NCBI GenBank assembly: GCA_023055505.1
Contig: JALIRH010000027.1
Coordinates: 1,934,501 to 1,998,500 of the forward strand
DNA from: Callipepla californica brunnescens
Lineage: Eukaryota > Chordata > Aves > Galliformes > Odontophoridae
Reading direction: 5' to 3'
DNA length: 64,000 nucleotides
A program made the position numbers and the translations under genes. The notes below the pieces were generated by a model. It saw only the letters and a list, made by a program, of their open reading frames with translations. It made no database searches and had not been told where the DNA came from. Position 1 is the stretch's first letter, and every line of letters begins with the position of its first letter. Shown here in pieces: positions 1-12,062 of this stretch.

Positions 1-239
1 GCAAATCAGTTTTACCCAGTAGTCTAAAAAGTGATTGAAATGGGTGCATAGCATTTACAGAATGATCTCTGTGTGATGTGATATCTGTTTCTGCTTATCT
101 AGACAACTATTAACCACCCACAGAAACTCAAGGTGAACAACATCTATTGATTTTTCAGAGTCTGTAATGCTTTTAGTTTCATTTCTGCTTTTGTAAATGC
201 TGAGAACAAAAGCTGACTGAACTAGACGTGTTTTTGCAG

Positions 240-356
240 TTGTCCTGTATGTGGGATGATATCAGATGGCTGAGGCAGAACATGTCCATATCCATCTCCT
301 CATCAACAACGCTTCAAGCCAGGCAAAAGATGCTTTCTGCAGCAGCACAGCTACAG
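240..356 (+). CDS. ANKFN1: ANKFN1 internal coding exon (first in window)
   Basis: 117 bp, 39 codons, phase 0 at both ends. The acceptor is a T-rich tract ending TTTTTGCAG and the donor is CTACAG|GTTGGT. The translation runs from LSCMWDDIRWLRQNMS to KMLSAAAQLQ and continues in frame into NLLGTHNLG of the exon at 2815. The exon is too short to stand out as an ORF; I recognised it by its splice sites and by its fit to the ANKFN1 family. The family (Drosophila wide awake, mouse Nmf9) has ankyrin repeats and an FN3 domain N-terminal to this part, so this exon lies just after those domains. Their exons are upstream of the window. The product is a cytoplasmic or membrane-associated neuronal protein whose biochemistry is poorly defined. 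Confidence 0.85.
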
Positions 357-2814
357 GTTGGTTGCACCACCTCTTTGCAGCTATTGGCTTTGTGACTTTC
401 TGACCTGTAAAAGTAATTGTGCTTTATTACAACATTTTGACAACGTATTGTAAAACTTGTGAGGAACGTGGTCATGTGAATTTTCTAGTGGGACAACTGC
501 TTTCATTAAATATTTACTTTTGTAAATAAATTCACAAAGGTGCATGATCCTTACAAAAAAAAAGTATATGCAGACCTCGCTCTCCTACCTTTTGTTTGAA
601 TGAAGTCACCAAAAATGCCCAGAAAACTGTGGTACAGTCACGGAATTAATGAAGATCTTCGTATTGCTTGGCTCCTGCACTAGCCATACGGCCATCCCTC
701 CTCTTATTGCCACTCCGCGCAATAAGCTCGGTTTTATAGCAGCTATGAGAGCCAGATACTTTGTGGCCATTATTAAGAATATCTGTGTGGGGTTTGTTTT
801 ACATCTTTTGGCAAAGCAAGCTGTACCAAAGAATAGCCTTCCTGGGCAACCACCTGTCTTGACTGATTTCCCCAAAGTATCCCGAAATATATGGCATGCC
901 AGCCTGCTGCACCTTTATTGGAGGACCACCTGTGTTAAGCAGCAGCTGCTTGCCAGTCCTTTGAGCTCTCACTAGAGACAGTTTTAACTGTATCTGCTGA
1001 AAGGTCCCTCCGGTGTGGTTAGCTCAGCCTAGGTAGCACATACTCCTTCGGTTAGCTCAGTTTCATTCCCTCCCTAAGAGAGCACTGTTAGTGTGAGCAC
1101 ACTGCAGTTTGAGATAACCAAGATTACTTTGTGTTAATTGCTACCAGAGATGGCAAGAGCAAAACTAGAAGCATGGAAATATGGCAAATGTGCCCAGAAG
1201 GTACATTGCTCTGTTGAATTTTTGGCAGCTTTACTGTCCTCATTGTTTGTTCTGTTAGTTTGGTCCCGATGAACACAGGAATTGTCACAGGTCTGCCAGA
1301 CTTTAACAGTGTGTGGCCTAAGGGAATCCACCAATAGAAGGATCTCAATAAAGTTTATACGATTGAATACATTTTACCGAGGCAGTTAACAGTCTGACTC
1401 CGCAGGAATTCAGGACAGAATGGAAAAGATCAGTGATAACACAGCTGCTGAGGGACTGGATCAGAGGATTCAGAGACAACAGGGACTGTAATTTCGCCTG
1501 CTGTTGCCACTAGACAACTAAACAAACAAATCACAAGTGATGGGATGCCAAGCGAAGCAGACACAAAACTTTTTTAGTACATGAATTAGCCATAATTCCT
1601 ATTAGTAGGTGCTCCCATTCTTTGTGTGGAATGTCATTCACAACACACAGCCATCAGCGACAATATTTGCTTCCATCCAGATGCGTTCTTATATTGCACT
1701 CAATTTCATATCAAGAGATGGCCAAACATCTCCCTGCAACAATTTGTCCCATTTGTGGACACACAGATTCCCTAAACGTACAGCGTGCTAGATTGTGAAT
1801 TTGAGCTGTCATTTTAAACAACCCCCATCCCTACCCAGCTTACTGTAGGACTCCTGAAAAGTCCTGAAGTAATGAGCATATTTTAAATGTTAGGCATTTT
1901 TCTTTAAGACATCTGGGAATCTCTTCAGTGGCTGGTGACTGGACTGAGTATGTTTGCACCTATAAGCAGATGCCTTTCTGTGTGAGGAAAGGGATTTTGA
2001 CCAAAATATGTATTTTATGTGGAGTCTTTTAAAATTACTTTTCTTTAATCCTCACATATTTTCCTGGAGAGCTTTGCTTTGGTAGTTTGTTAGTTTCTGC
2101 TGGTTTGTCTAGCACATTCTTGGTATCTGAAGTAAAAGAAAAAGGGTCCGTGTCTTTTCAAATTCCTTTGTGCTCCTTCACAAACACGCTTTGCAGTTCC
2201 ACTTCAGAACTGTTTACATTCAGTGCAGATATGAGGACCTTTTGCTTTTGTTGCTGAAAATAATCAGCATCAATTTAAAATGGAGAACAATAAATTGAGA
2301 TCACAGCTAATGACCCTAACAGAAAACATTTGCAGTCTCCCATATGAATTTTGTATCCCTGATGTGCACTGCATCTCTCATTTGGGTCTGCATCTAGCTC
2401 TTCAGCGAGTTCTAACCAGAAGCACTTCATTGATAACAAAGGAATTGCCACTAGAACAACACAGAGTGCTTTTGGAAACAGCATCCTTTACATAACTGGG
2501 TACAGTCAGGAGGTCTGGGTGAATTTGCAGTGTGCCCTTTACAGAGGCAGTGGCTTGTAACAGTCTGACATTCTCTGGTAAACACTACACTGAACACTGC
2601 TGGACCAAATTTGTTGAGAAATCCACTAACATAATTTCTCCTTTTGCCCCTGAGTGATGTGACTGCAGGACAAGGACCCAAGAAAGGCAGTGTGACTAGT
2701 TTTCATTGAAGTCAATAGGTCTGATGTCAAGGAGCAATAAAGTTAACTGTCAAAAAACGCTCCTTCCTGATATGCAATAAACAACTTTCATTTTATAATT
2801 TTCTTCTTTTCTAG
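357..2814 (+). other. ANKFN1: ANKFN1 intron (2.46 kb)
   Basis: The intron lies between donor GTTGGT and acceptor TTTTCTAG. It has ordinary AT-rich sequence and a pyrimidine-rich 3' end. I see no repeat family or coding exon in it; the ORFs on both strands here are short and look random. Confidence 0.7.
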
Positions 2815-3030
2815 AACTTGCTGGGAACTCACAACTTAGGCAGAGTATTTTACGAGCCAATCAAGGATCGGCATGGCAATATACTGATTGTTACTATAAG
2901 AGAAGTGGAGAGTCTTTATTCATTTTTTAATGGCAAATGGATGCAAGTATCCAAAATACAAAGCCAGAGGAAATCCCTTTCAACGCCGGAGGAGCCAACA
3001 GCGTTAGACATTTTGCTCATAACCATCCAG
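2815..3030 (+). CDS. ANKFN1: ANKFN1 internal coding exon
   Basis: 216 bp, 72 codons, phase 0/0. The acceptor is TTCTTTTCTAG|AAC and the donor is CATCCAG|GTAGTG. The protein reads NLLGTHNLGRVFYEPIKD, then a block with NGKWMQVSKIQSQRK, ending ALDILLITIQ. It is continuously open in frame from the previous exon to the next (ending Q, then DILSYHKR). This is part of the highly conserved C-terminal half of ANKFN1/wide awake proteins. The family is known for ankyrin repeats, an FN3 domain and a Ras-association-like region. I cannot place the exact domain boundary from sequence alone. Confidence 0.92.
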
Positions 3031-5156
3031 GTAGTGCTTTGCTTCTCTTAACTATGTTATTTGCTTTTGTAAAGCCTGTGCCAGAGCCCTGATTTTGGAA
3101 GATTCTTGTAGAATTTTAGGCCTTAATCCAGTGCCCAATAAAACTAATGGCAAGGCTCCCATTGAAAGAAAAGACTTATATTACTTCCAGTGGGGCTGGG
3201 ATCAGATCCTTAATATGTAAAATATCCATGAGATTAGAAAGAAATTTCTTCAAAGTCCTAGCAGAGAATGGTGCTGTTTCTATCAGTCTTGGGAAGCCAT
3301 GCTATAGCATTCCTTAGCAAGGGCTATGAGCATTTAAACCTCTCTAGGATGTTCTTAAGTGCCCGTAAATACATTTACAATTTCTGTGCCCCATAAGATT
3401 TTTCCACATAACCCTGAACACTACATCTATGTAGAATATCTACTGTTCTACTTAATAAACTTGTTATTTTGGGTTCAGAGTTCCTTGCAGCCTGGTAGAG
3501 TTGCTACAGAATTCTTTATTGACCAGAATCCTTCTTTAATTTCTGTGTAACACGCCCCTAGACTTCTTATTTAGAACAATACCAGGGTAAGGATTGATCC
3601 CAGAAGGTTCTAGAGTTGTCAGTTCAGTTGACATCATTGACAGCCAGGGGTTTTCAGCCCTTCAAGAGTCAGTAAACTCTTGCTGAATCTTGTATAGTCA
3701 AAAGATTCATACATGCTTTCCGTAGGTAACAACTGTTTCTCAGAAAATGTCTGTAGCCAATCTCTCTCTTCTCTTCAGATGAGTGGCACAGTTACCCAAA
3801 GTACCACAAGACAAATATCATCTCAGTCCCTTCTTTTGTCACTTCAGCTTGACAATGACTGTCATGGTTAATTTTCAGACCTGAGGAACTTTCTTGGGCA
3901 GAGACTGTGCTTTTGGTACCAGAAACTGACATGGAATCAAAATATACATTACCAGATTTTAGGAACATTAAAAAATTTCCAAAAGACAATAAAACTTACC
4001 TGATCTATGTTAGATTTACCGTATTAAAATGTGTTAAAGGTGTAGAAAAATGTCAATCTGGGCAAAAGTTTTATATTAGGAAACCCAAAATGCAGGCCTG
4101 ATCAAATTTCCACAGAGATCCTAGTGGAAAAAATGTTCCCCTAATGGTTTACACATTCCTATCTAATGCCCACCCTTTCTTGTATTACTTGTTTAATCAT
4201 CGAATGGGTATTTTGTTCATGAAGTGCCTGTGAAAATGAGGGTCTAATTGCATTGGTCAGAGCCAAGCAAAGCACTGGAAGATAATTTGATGGTTCCAAG
4301 AGTAAAGGCGTAAGGCCAGGTGTCTTAATCCTCACCCACTGCAGAGGCACACATTTCTCAGGATGGCAGCAGACATCCTTTTCACAGTAGCTCTTGGGGA
4401 CAGCTGTATGTAGCCTTAAAAACGTCTCCTGGCTTCAGTAAATATGCCATCAGTATTAATTCTTTCTGAGTTCCAGTTGTTGATAAATATATTTGCTCAG
4501 AAAACACAATCATTGATTAAACTTTGCAAACCACCAACCCCCCATCCTTACAGAGATCTTGTTGATAGCAGGGGGTAACAGAAACAGGTTTTCAAGAGAT
4601 CTGCGTGCATTTCTTTGGTGCCAGCGCTGGTTTATGCAGCTCCTGTGTCCTCCCTTCCTCAACCGATACCTTTTTCCTAATGCCACCCTTCTCTATCTGT
4701 GTACCTACACACCAGAAATGAAACAGGGAATTTACCCAGCAAAAAAACAACTATTTTTTTGCCTAGTTGTTTTTTCAGCTGAAACAGTTCTCTAACCCAG
4801 CTTGCTGCTGGAGTGACCAGATGAGTGCAGAGGTGGGTGCTATTGAAGCTAATTTAAATACAACAGTGGTAGAAGGTTGAAATAACAGTGTTTTTAATGC
4901 CAGTGCTGCGTGATGTGGAGAGCTTTGAGAGCCTGTGTATGACTTTAAGTAGAAAGTTGTCCAAGGGCATCCAAACTACCAAAGATTACTTGCATGCTTC
5001 AGCATGTGCTTACGTACTTGGTGAACGCCGGTGACACAAAAAAGACAGCTATAAAAACATTTCTTGCTTTTTGATCCCAAATTTGTGACTTACGTGGAAA
5101 AAAAAGGAAAAAAAAAAAAAAAGGCTTTTTATGTAAGACTGTTTCTCCCAAAACAG
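3031..5156 (+). other. ANKFN1: ANKFN1 intron (2.13 kb)
   Basis: GT-AG intron. Its 3' part has an A-rich low-complexity run at about 5099-5122, close to the acceptor, followed by a short pyrimidine tract and AAACAG. Nothing else is recognisable. Confidence 0.7.
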
Positions 5157-5323
5157 GACATACTTTCCTACCACAAACGAAGTCAGCAGCGCCTTCCTCC
5201 TGGATTGTATCTGGGTTACCTTAAACTCTGCAGTTCTGTGGATCAAATCAAAGTCCTTGTGTTGCAGAAGCTGCCTAATGTCCTCTGTCATGTCAAAATC
5301 CGAGACAATAGCAATGTCTCCAG
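5157..5323 (+). CDS. ANKFN1: ANKFN1 internal coding exon with GLYLGYLKL block
   Basis: 167 bp, entering in phase 0 and leaving after two bases of a codon. The acceptor is CCCAAAACAG|GAC and the donor is TCTCCAG|GTGAGT, a near-consensus site. The translation begins DILSYHKRSQQRLPPG and continues with GLYLGYLKLCSSVDQIKVL, then KLPNVLCHVKIRDNSNVS. The GLYLGYLKL string is a conserved block of the ANKFN1/Nmf9/wide awake family as I recall it. The split codon AG|A restores Arg at the junction with the exon at 6661. It is one of the clearest exons for assigning this gene. Confidence 0.93.
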
Positions 5324-6660
5324 GTGAGTCAATGCATACAAATACATAGATACAGAGAGAGAACACTGCTTTTAAGTCTAACGCAGTTTTCTTCTTGAAG
5401 AATTGTATCTGCCTGCAGAGTCTGGCTCAGGTGTGTACCATAGAGATCAGTGCTGAACTAAACAGGTGCACCAGTGTGATTCCAGCAAGTTCTATACAAA
5501 ACAAATATATACGAGCCCATGAGTTTCTAAGAATAGTATTCTGTGGTCACTCACATTCTCCATGGTAGGAGCCATCTTCCATACGTGTCTTATAAAGATG
5601 ACAGTCTGCAGCCCATAATTCAGCTGCCAGCCACTGAACTGCTGGGTACCAGTGAAGATGTTTTTCTATTTGTCAGGGCTTGTAACAGTTTCTGACTCTT
5701 GAGGTTTAAGGTTTATTATTCATCTTATTTCTTTTTTTTTTTTTTTAATCATTTGATGCTGGATGCTTTCAAGGCTTAAAAACTGGACAAGGTGAACTAA
5801 GTATTTGATCTAAAAAGATGATTCCTATATTTATCAGGTCTAGAACAGATATATGTCAAGCAAAACCATACCAGGAAGTGCTTTGGCTCCAGTAAGTACA
5901 CGAGAGCCTGTCACCGAAATTAAACCTTCTGCTGATTGTCACTGCTGTCATTTCCCATGCGTGATAAAAGATAGTGGTAGATATTGTAATGAGATGGAAA
6001 GCGCAATGATGACAGCAGAGCAGCAAGATCCCAGGCTGCAGCAAGTGAGGATTTGCTCAAACACAACAGCAGTGGGCACAGAAATAAAGGAAAGAAGCTG
6101 CCTATCTTCAGAAGTCCTCAGGTGCACAGGGATCTCCAGATGAGAGCATTTCATCCCTTGGATCATTTCTGTGGCCCTCCTCTGGATGTGCCCTCACAGG
6201 TCTACATCTCTCCTGTACTGAGGACTCCACATCTGGATGCAGTGCTCCAGGTGAGGCCTCACCAGCACAGAGCAGAGGGCCAGGATCATCTTCTTCGCCC
6301 TGCTGGTGCAGCCCAGGATACAATTGGCTTTCTGGACTGCCAGGGCACATTAATAGGTGGAAAATAAATAAATACGTGGAAAAGAAAACCTGGAGAGAAG
6401 AGCCTTAGTGAAATATTTCAAAGGCAGTCGGACTTTAAGACGTTAGCAAGGAATGTTTGGCCTGATGTACACGTGCTAGAAAAATCAAGATTTTCCTACT
6501 TTAGACTTTCAACCACAAACAATCAGAATTGCACAATTTTAGAATGTTTTGCTATATGAGGATTAAACTATCAACAGATCCCGCATGCACATACACTGAA
6601 TTCCTTCTTGTGCACTGAACTTTTGTTATATTTCTAATTTTAACTCAACTCAACATACAG
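5324..6660 (+). other. ANKFN1: ANKFN1 intron carrying a CR1 LINE
   Basis: 1.34 kb GT-AG intron. A poly(T) run sits at about 5732-5747 and a reverse-oriented CR1 fragment at about 6090-6352. The acceptor is AACATACAG. No coding potential of the host gene is seen. Confidence 0.7.
6090..6352 (-). mobile_element. CR1 LINE fragment (3' part of ORF2), degraded
   Basis: Read on the minus strand this encodes the end of a CR1 non-LTR retrotransposon ORF2: CALAVQKANCILGC, then a stretch with LVRPHLEHCIQMWSPQYR followed by RRATEMIQGM. The VRPHLE(Y/H)C and WSPQY signatures are typical of the C-terminal region of avian CR1 ORF2. An in-frame TGA follows the RRDVDL segment and the 5' and 3' ends are missing, so the copy is dead and 5'-truncated. 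It lies antisense within an ANKFN1 intron. CR1 is the dominant interspersed repeat of birds, which supports the avian assignment. Confidence 0.85.
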
Positions 6661-6811
6661 AGATGAGTGGGAATGGATCCAAACACTTTCTGGCTCAGAA
6701 TCTGTGGAAAGTATGGATCATACTTCAGACTGCCCTACTCAATTGTTCTTGTATGAGCTCCAGATGGCAGTGAAAGCTCTCCTTAAACAGATCAATCTAC
6801 CTCTGCATCAG
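6661..6811 (+). CDS. ANKFN1: ANKFN1 internal coding exon
   Basis: 151 bp. It starts with the third base of the split Arg codon and ends in phase 0. The acceptor is CAACATACAG|AGATGAG and the donor is CATCAG|GTATTT. The protein reads DEWEWIQTLSGSESVESMD, then QLFLYELQMAVKALLKQ, ending INLPLHQ. It joins in frame to AKHFRLYTQEV in the exon at 8588. The exon was too short and too interrupted by splice sites to appear as a long ORF. Assignment rests on frame continuity plus family resemblance. Confidence 0.92.
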
Positions 6812-8587
6812 GTATTTTCCTTTGTGGTATTTATCACCCTTTTTAAAACTGATTCTTAAGAACACAACTAAAGCTAAAATGTAATTTTAAAGTAGGAATT
6901 AAATGTAAATGTTGTGAGAAAAGAAAAGCAGAGAAGCTTTCTATCCAATCACTCTAGATGAGGGGGGAACCACCTTCAAGAAGACAGTTATTTTCCTGGA
7001 TATTTGAACTGTGGAAAGTGTTAAAGACTAATATCTAAAGGCTTCCATTTTTGCATCTGTTAGCATACAACCCTGAGCAGGTGCAAATAAGCACTTTGCA
7101 TGAAACTCCAGTAGCCATGAGCACCTTTACCCAGCTGGCAAAGAAAGATAGGTATTTTAACAGGGAAGTGGGGCAAATGATGATTCTTTTGGAGGCAGCA
7201 CCAAGGGTATACAAAAGGCTACTGAAGACCCAGCACTGTGTAGTTCTTTCACAAACATGACATCCTGAAAACACTTAGGTTCAGACCTGTAGATTGCTGT
7301 GGGTGAGGAGAGGTATCTACCCTCTGGCTTTACGTTTACATATAGATGCATATTTGAACAAATAAAGAAGTCAGAGAGGATAATCTATGATGTGAAAGAT
7401 CCATGGAAAAATAAGCTGAGGAGTTTGTTTCTTGTTTACACAAATTCCACTTTATTTTAGTCTAGAAGGGTAAAGAGGGTGTACTGTAGAAGTAAATCAT
7501 CTCTATATTCACTTCAAGATCTGTCTGTGCAGCTAAAAAGATGTGACCTGAAAATAAATTTATCTGATTCAACAATTCTTGATTTTGAAAGGTTTAGGCT
7601 TTATTTTCAAGAGGGATCCATCAGTGCTGCCCCTTCTAGCCTAGGAAGAGCCACATCAGCCTCAAGTACATCCCAGGTTAGGACAGGTGGAGTGCTGCCT
7701 CGTGGTCAGCCACCAGTCCAACAGGGCTTTGTGCAGGGGCTATACCGGTGTATTTTCTTGGAGGTAATAGCTTTTGTACTTCTGTTGGTTTGGGGTTTTT
7801 TTCAGCTAGGGAATAAAGTATTGAAATCAGTGTGCAGTTTGTTCTGTAGGCTGCAGCTCAGCAAAGCAAATCTCAAGCGTTCCACACAAGGGATAGACAT
7901 AAGCATGACCTTGCAGTTAAGCACAGTTATAAATGCTTTGATGACTCAGGATCAAACTTCAGCACTAACAAATGGAATCTTTTACTCAACGGGTTTAGTG
8001 ACATAGTTCTGTTACTTCTGTGGTAGGCAAAAGTACGGACAGTGACACTGCTGCACTCCCCAAGAGAAGCACAGCACTGCACACAGCATCAGTGCAGCAG
8101 CCTCAGGCCAAACACAGTGTGTGCCATTTGCTGCTGCTGCTGCAGCACTTGTTAAACCTTTTCAGTGCTGTGTTGAGGGAGAGCTGCATATTTCTCTTAA
8201 CCAACCCTAAATTGAATCTTAAAGGTTTTTAATTGAATCCATTTTCATGTTTTCACATAATTATGCAATCATAATCTTGAAAAGCACATGGCATGTGATC
8301 ATTTTCTGCCTAATAAGAAACATAAATGTTGTTTTCAGGGGGGTTGTGCCTCTGTGTGTTGTTTTAGCGTCGAACATTGCAGCTTTAAATCTTTATTTTA
8401 TGTAGTGACATGAACCCACATTTAGAGCAATCCCCCCCCCCCCCCCAAATATTTATGTTTTATAAAAATTCCAAGCTTGATGTTGTGCAAATTTTCTTTA
8501 ATGTTTTATATCATTTGGGGTGTTGTTTATATAAGTGCCATGTTGTAATTCTCTCCTATTTCTTCCCCCGCGCGTGTCCCTCTACAG
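6812..8587 (+). other. ANKFN1: ANKFN1 intron (1.78 kb) with 15-C run
   Basis: GT-AG intron. It contains a 15-base C homopolymer at 8432-8446 and a short CTG-rich patch near 8130. A 175-codon open frame at 7479-8006 has no ATG start and looks like chance (see rejected items). Confidence 0.65.
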
Positions 8588-8756
8588 GCTAAGCACTTCC
8601 GTCTGTATACACAGGAGGTGTTGGAACTGGGTCACAATGTCTCCTTTCTTCTCCTGCTCCCCGCCTCAGACGACGTCTGCACTGCCCCAGGACAGAATAA
8701 TCCTTACACCCCACACTCAGGATTTCTTAACCTCCCTCTTCAGATGTTTGAACTCG
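8588..8756 (+). CDS. ANKFN1: ANKFN1 internal coding exon
   Basis: 169 bp, phase 0 in, one base out. The acceptor is CTCTACAG|GCT and the donor is AACTCG|GTATAG. The protein reads AKHFRLYTQEVLELGHNV, then SFLLLLPASDDVCTAPGQ, then NNPYTPHSGFLNLPLQMFEL. The terminal G combines with TT of the exon at 11896 to give Val. The SFLLLLPASDD stretch is hydrophobic but short, and the family is not known for a membrane segment here. Confidence 0.93.
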
Positions 8757-11700
8757 GTATAGTAGCTTGCTTCACCTAGAAATATTAACCCAGTCTCCTT
8801 ATAATAAAATCACAAAGTTGTATCTGTTTTCCCCCTTGTCCCAGTGGAGAGTCAATAAATCACATGATGGCTTTGGCAACAACACTACCTATAACTGTGT
8901 ACAAGTTACAGAGGGAGCAGAGTGGTTAAAGCATATACTGTAGCAATCGTTATTGAAATGCAAAGCATAGAGCAAAGCCCACAGTTATCCAGTATGTGTC
9001 TTCAGACTCGTTTGGTAGTTGATGTTCTTTAAAAATCAGAATCAAAAGAAGTACAGCATGGCAAGGTTGGAGCGTCAAAGCAGATGCAATAAAAAGCATC
9101 CTCCCAGATTGCCACAGGAATAACCAGTTGTGAAGAGGAGAATTTTTGCATCTCCTACTTTTACGGATAGATACAGCACTGTTAAAGGTCTAAGTGGTCT
9201 TTCCAAGGTCACAGCCACCTTTTTTTATCTGATTTCTGAAAAACTGTGTGAGACTCAGTCCTGCTGCAGCAGGAAGAGTCTTTTATCATGAAAAATGTTC
9301 TTTGTAGAAGGAATATGATGAGTAAGGGGACTGCTGAGCCTTACACAGTAGTCTCTTCTGTTTCCTTCTGTAAAATTGCTTGATATTATTTCTTGTCTCT
9401 ACCTTAGAAAGATAAGGGCCAGAAGTGATGGAGACAGTACACAAGGAGCCACTTCAGAATATGCCTCTAGTGGCAAACAGGTCCTCCGTGATGCATCTCT
9501 CTCAGGTGTTTAAGTGAACCCACAACTATCACCATCCTGATTCCCATATGCCATCGCTGTGCGGTGGCACAGTCACTGGTGGAGGAGAAGAGTACCTGGA
9601 TGTTAATGGAGGGCCCTTCAGCTGAGGTTGGGGCTTTGCAGGCACAGTAGATTGGTGCCTTTCCATCATCCAGCAACACAAATCTTACTTGAATCAGGCA
9701 GGAGTGTACGATTGTGTTTATGTCACATCAGGCAGAGCGCACAAAGAGGTGCCCGTGACAACTCCGGGTTTTATGCTGGCTGTGGGAGGAGAGATAACAG
9801 CTGAGCTGCCATAAAGCTGTGAGTGCTACAAACAGACAATACGTGAGCTGCTCTGTATTCTGCCAAGGCAGAGTTCCCCCTTCAACAGAGAACCAACATA
9901 ATTGAACTAGAAGGGATAGCTGAGAGCTTTGGGTCACATGGCTGTGGCATTTGATGTGAAGGTAGTGCCCTAAAGCCAGATTTACAGTCTTCTCGACATG
10001 CAACCTTGAGGTCTACAGTTAGACTCTGTGTATGCAGTGTATTATTTCTCCCTGTGAGCAGTGACCATTCACTGTGCAAATTAATGCATGAAGTGTATTC
10101 ATCTCTGGTGAAATTCGTCTCTGTACCACAGGTCTTGCAAACTATTTAACTCTCATCATGTGGTACACAAACCATGAGCAAGGGCTATGCACACTTCTGG
10201 AACACAGTTTTCATTGGGCTGACAAATCGATGGAGAGAGTGGAATGATGTGGGGCAGATAAACATGCAAAGAGCCATCTCTAAAATAGCAGTCTGGGCGC
10301 AGACCTCTGCTTAGCAATGCTGCTGCAGTGGGGAAGGAGCTCATGTCAGAATGGAAAGCTGAATTTCACTTTAGTTTTATTTTTTTTTAATTCAAGTAAG
10401 CAATCATCTAGGCAAGGGCAGATGACATTTTCTATATGACTTATTATATATGTATCCCTGATGTTCCATAAAGTGACTGTGATTCACATCTCAAATATTA
10501 GAAGCTTCCATTCCCCATTAGCTGGTGGCTACCAACTATATAATTGCATAACCACAAAAGACTACGTTGAAGTAACATTTGTTAAAGTAACATTAAAGGG
10601 TCTGACTTAAAACCACAAAGGCTAGAAACTTCAGCACTGAAGCTGAAACCGCGGCTGTAATTCACTCAAGAGTCCACCACATATGGCATATATACTGTAA
10701 GACCACACACTATTCAGACTGGAGCCCTGCAATATCGAGGCATCATTGGGAAACCAGAAGGTAGAACTCTTTTTCGCTCACCTTTTTTGGTGGGATTTCT
10801 GTTTTCAGATTCAGCCTTCATTGTTACGTTAACGATGCTTCTGTGATCGAGTTTCTCAATTTGAGAAATGTTTGTTTTTCCTAGTCGTGCTGGTTGCAAG
10901 GGATAAATAGCCCTAGGACAATGTTTTTATTTGTTTTAATATTCATGATAAGAAGAAATCATGCACTTTGCACTCCAGACAAGCTACAAAGCATCATGCC
11001 CTCATCCAGAAATGCAGCAGCATGAAGCCAGCTGCCATTCACTGCTCTCACAAGATCACGCTGTGTGCTTGCAATGAATGGGGAAGTACTTCTGAAAACT
11101 TGCTCTCCCTCAGCAAATTTCATATGTCTGCACTGCAACTTGCAGAGACAACTGGCAAGTTCTGCCTGAGCACATGAGGTTCTGGCAGAGTGCAGCACGA
11201 AGAGGGCAGGCAAATTAATGTCTGTGAGCTGTTCTGTCTCTTGGTTCTTTCAGTGGCAGCTCACACAGCTCTGTGCTATTGCATCATGTTGCACAAAGAG
11301 GTCAGTTCTGAGCTTTCTCTGTTACCCTTCTGCACAACAGTTCAGAGGAGGATGCAGGACAACAACTAACAAAGTTTTAATTGTTTCACCCAAACCACGA
11401 TGTCACTGAAATGCTTTTAAAGCTGTCATTTACATTTGTGTTACTGATCAATGTTAGCCTGGGCCACAAGAAAGTTATCATCCTCCAAAATGGTACTTTC
11501 TTTCTGAAACACCCAATTAAAATGAAAAAAAAGGGTTCCGTTTTCCAGCCATGTCACCACTTGCTTGATAAAGGAAATGATAAGCCTCAGAAAAGAGCCT
11601 TCTGATTAAAGCCATCGAGGGCAAAACAGCCTCAGGAGTCACATACTGAGGGCCTGATTATCCCTTCACACAGATATAAATTAGAAATGACTCTTTTGAA

Positions 11701-11895
11701 ATTGATGAAGTAACAGAGTAAATCCAGTGTAAATGAGAGGAGAACGAGAGCCTGTATTATTTATTTCTAGCTTTAAGTAACCCATCCAGAGAGTTCATAA
11801 TTACATTTAATAAAATTTGTGTTCTGAGAGCTAAAGATTTCATATTTCATAACCAGAGCGTAACAGTGTTTCCTTTGCACTTGGTCTTTTCACAG
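8757..11895 (+). other. ANKFN1: ANKFN1 intron (3.14 kb)
   Basis: GT-AG intron ending TCTTTTCACAG. A MIR-like relic lies at about 9158-9222. The rest is unique-looking AT-rich sequence with no supported exon. Confidence 0.65.
9158..9222 (-). repeat. MIR-like SINE relic
   Basis: The stretch TTTTACGGATAGA ... TAAGTGGTCTTTCC followed by AAGGTCACAGCC resembles the reverse complement of the mid-part of MIR (consensus TTTTACAGATGAGG ... AAGTGACTTGCCCAAGGTCACACAGC). It is old and heavily diverged. RepeatMasker would settle it. Confidence 0.4.
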
Positions 11896-12062
11896 TTCAT
11901 TTTTGCTGTTACAAGGAAAAATTTATAAGCCTGTATTGCCGCCTTTCTGCTGTCATAGAGCTGGACTCTCTGAAAAGCCAGCAGTCCCTGAGGGAAGCAA
12001 TTTCAGACAGCGAAGTCACTGCAGCCAAACAAAGACACCAGCAAGTTATAGACTACATACAG
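11896..12062 (+). CDS. ANKFN1: ANKFN1 internal coding exon
   Basis: 167 bp. It enters with two bases completing a Val codon and leaves in phase 0. The acceptor is CTTTTCACAG|TTC and the donor is TACATACAG|GTAACA. The protein reads VHFCCYKEKFISLYCRLSA, then VIELDSLKSQQSLREAISD, then SEVTAAKQRHQQVIDYIQ. It continues in frame with QVDEIWREMRWI in the exon at 14382. The C-terminal half of this exon is strongly charged and probably helical. Confidence 0.93.

Noticed and set aside
7479..8006. 175-codon open frame inside an ANKFN1 intron, with a local FRLYFQEG similar to FRLYTQEV of the next exon
   Set aside because: It starts at GTG, not ATG, and the flanking exons join in frame without it. In 64 kb and six frames roughly one open stretch of this length is expected by chance. 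The eight-residue likeness is not continued on either side.
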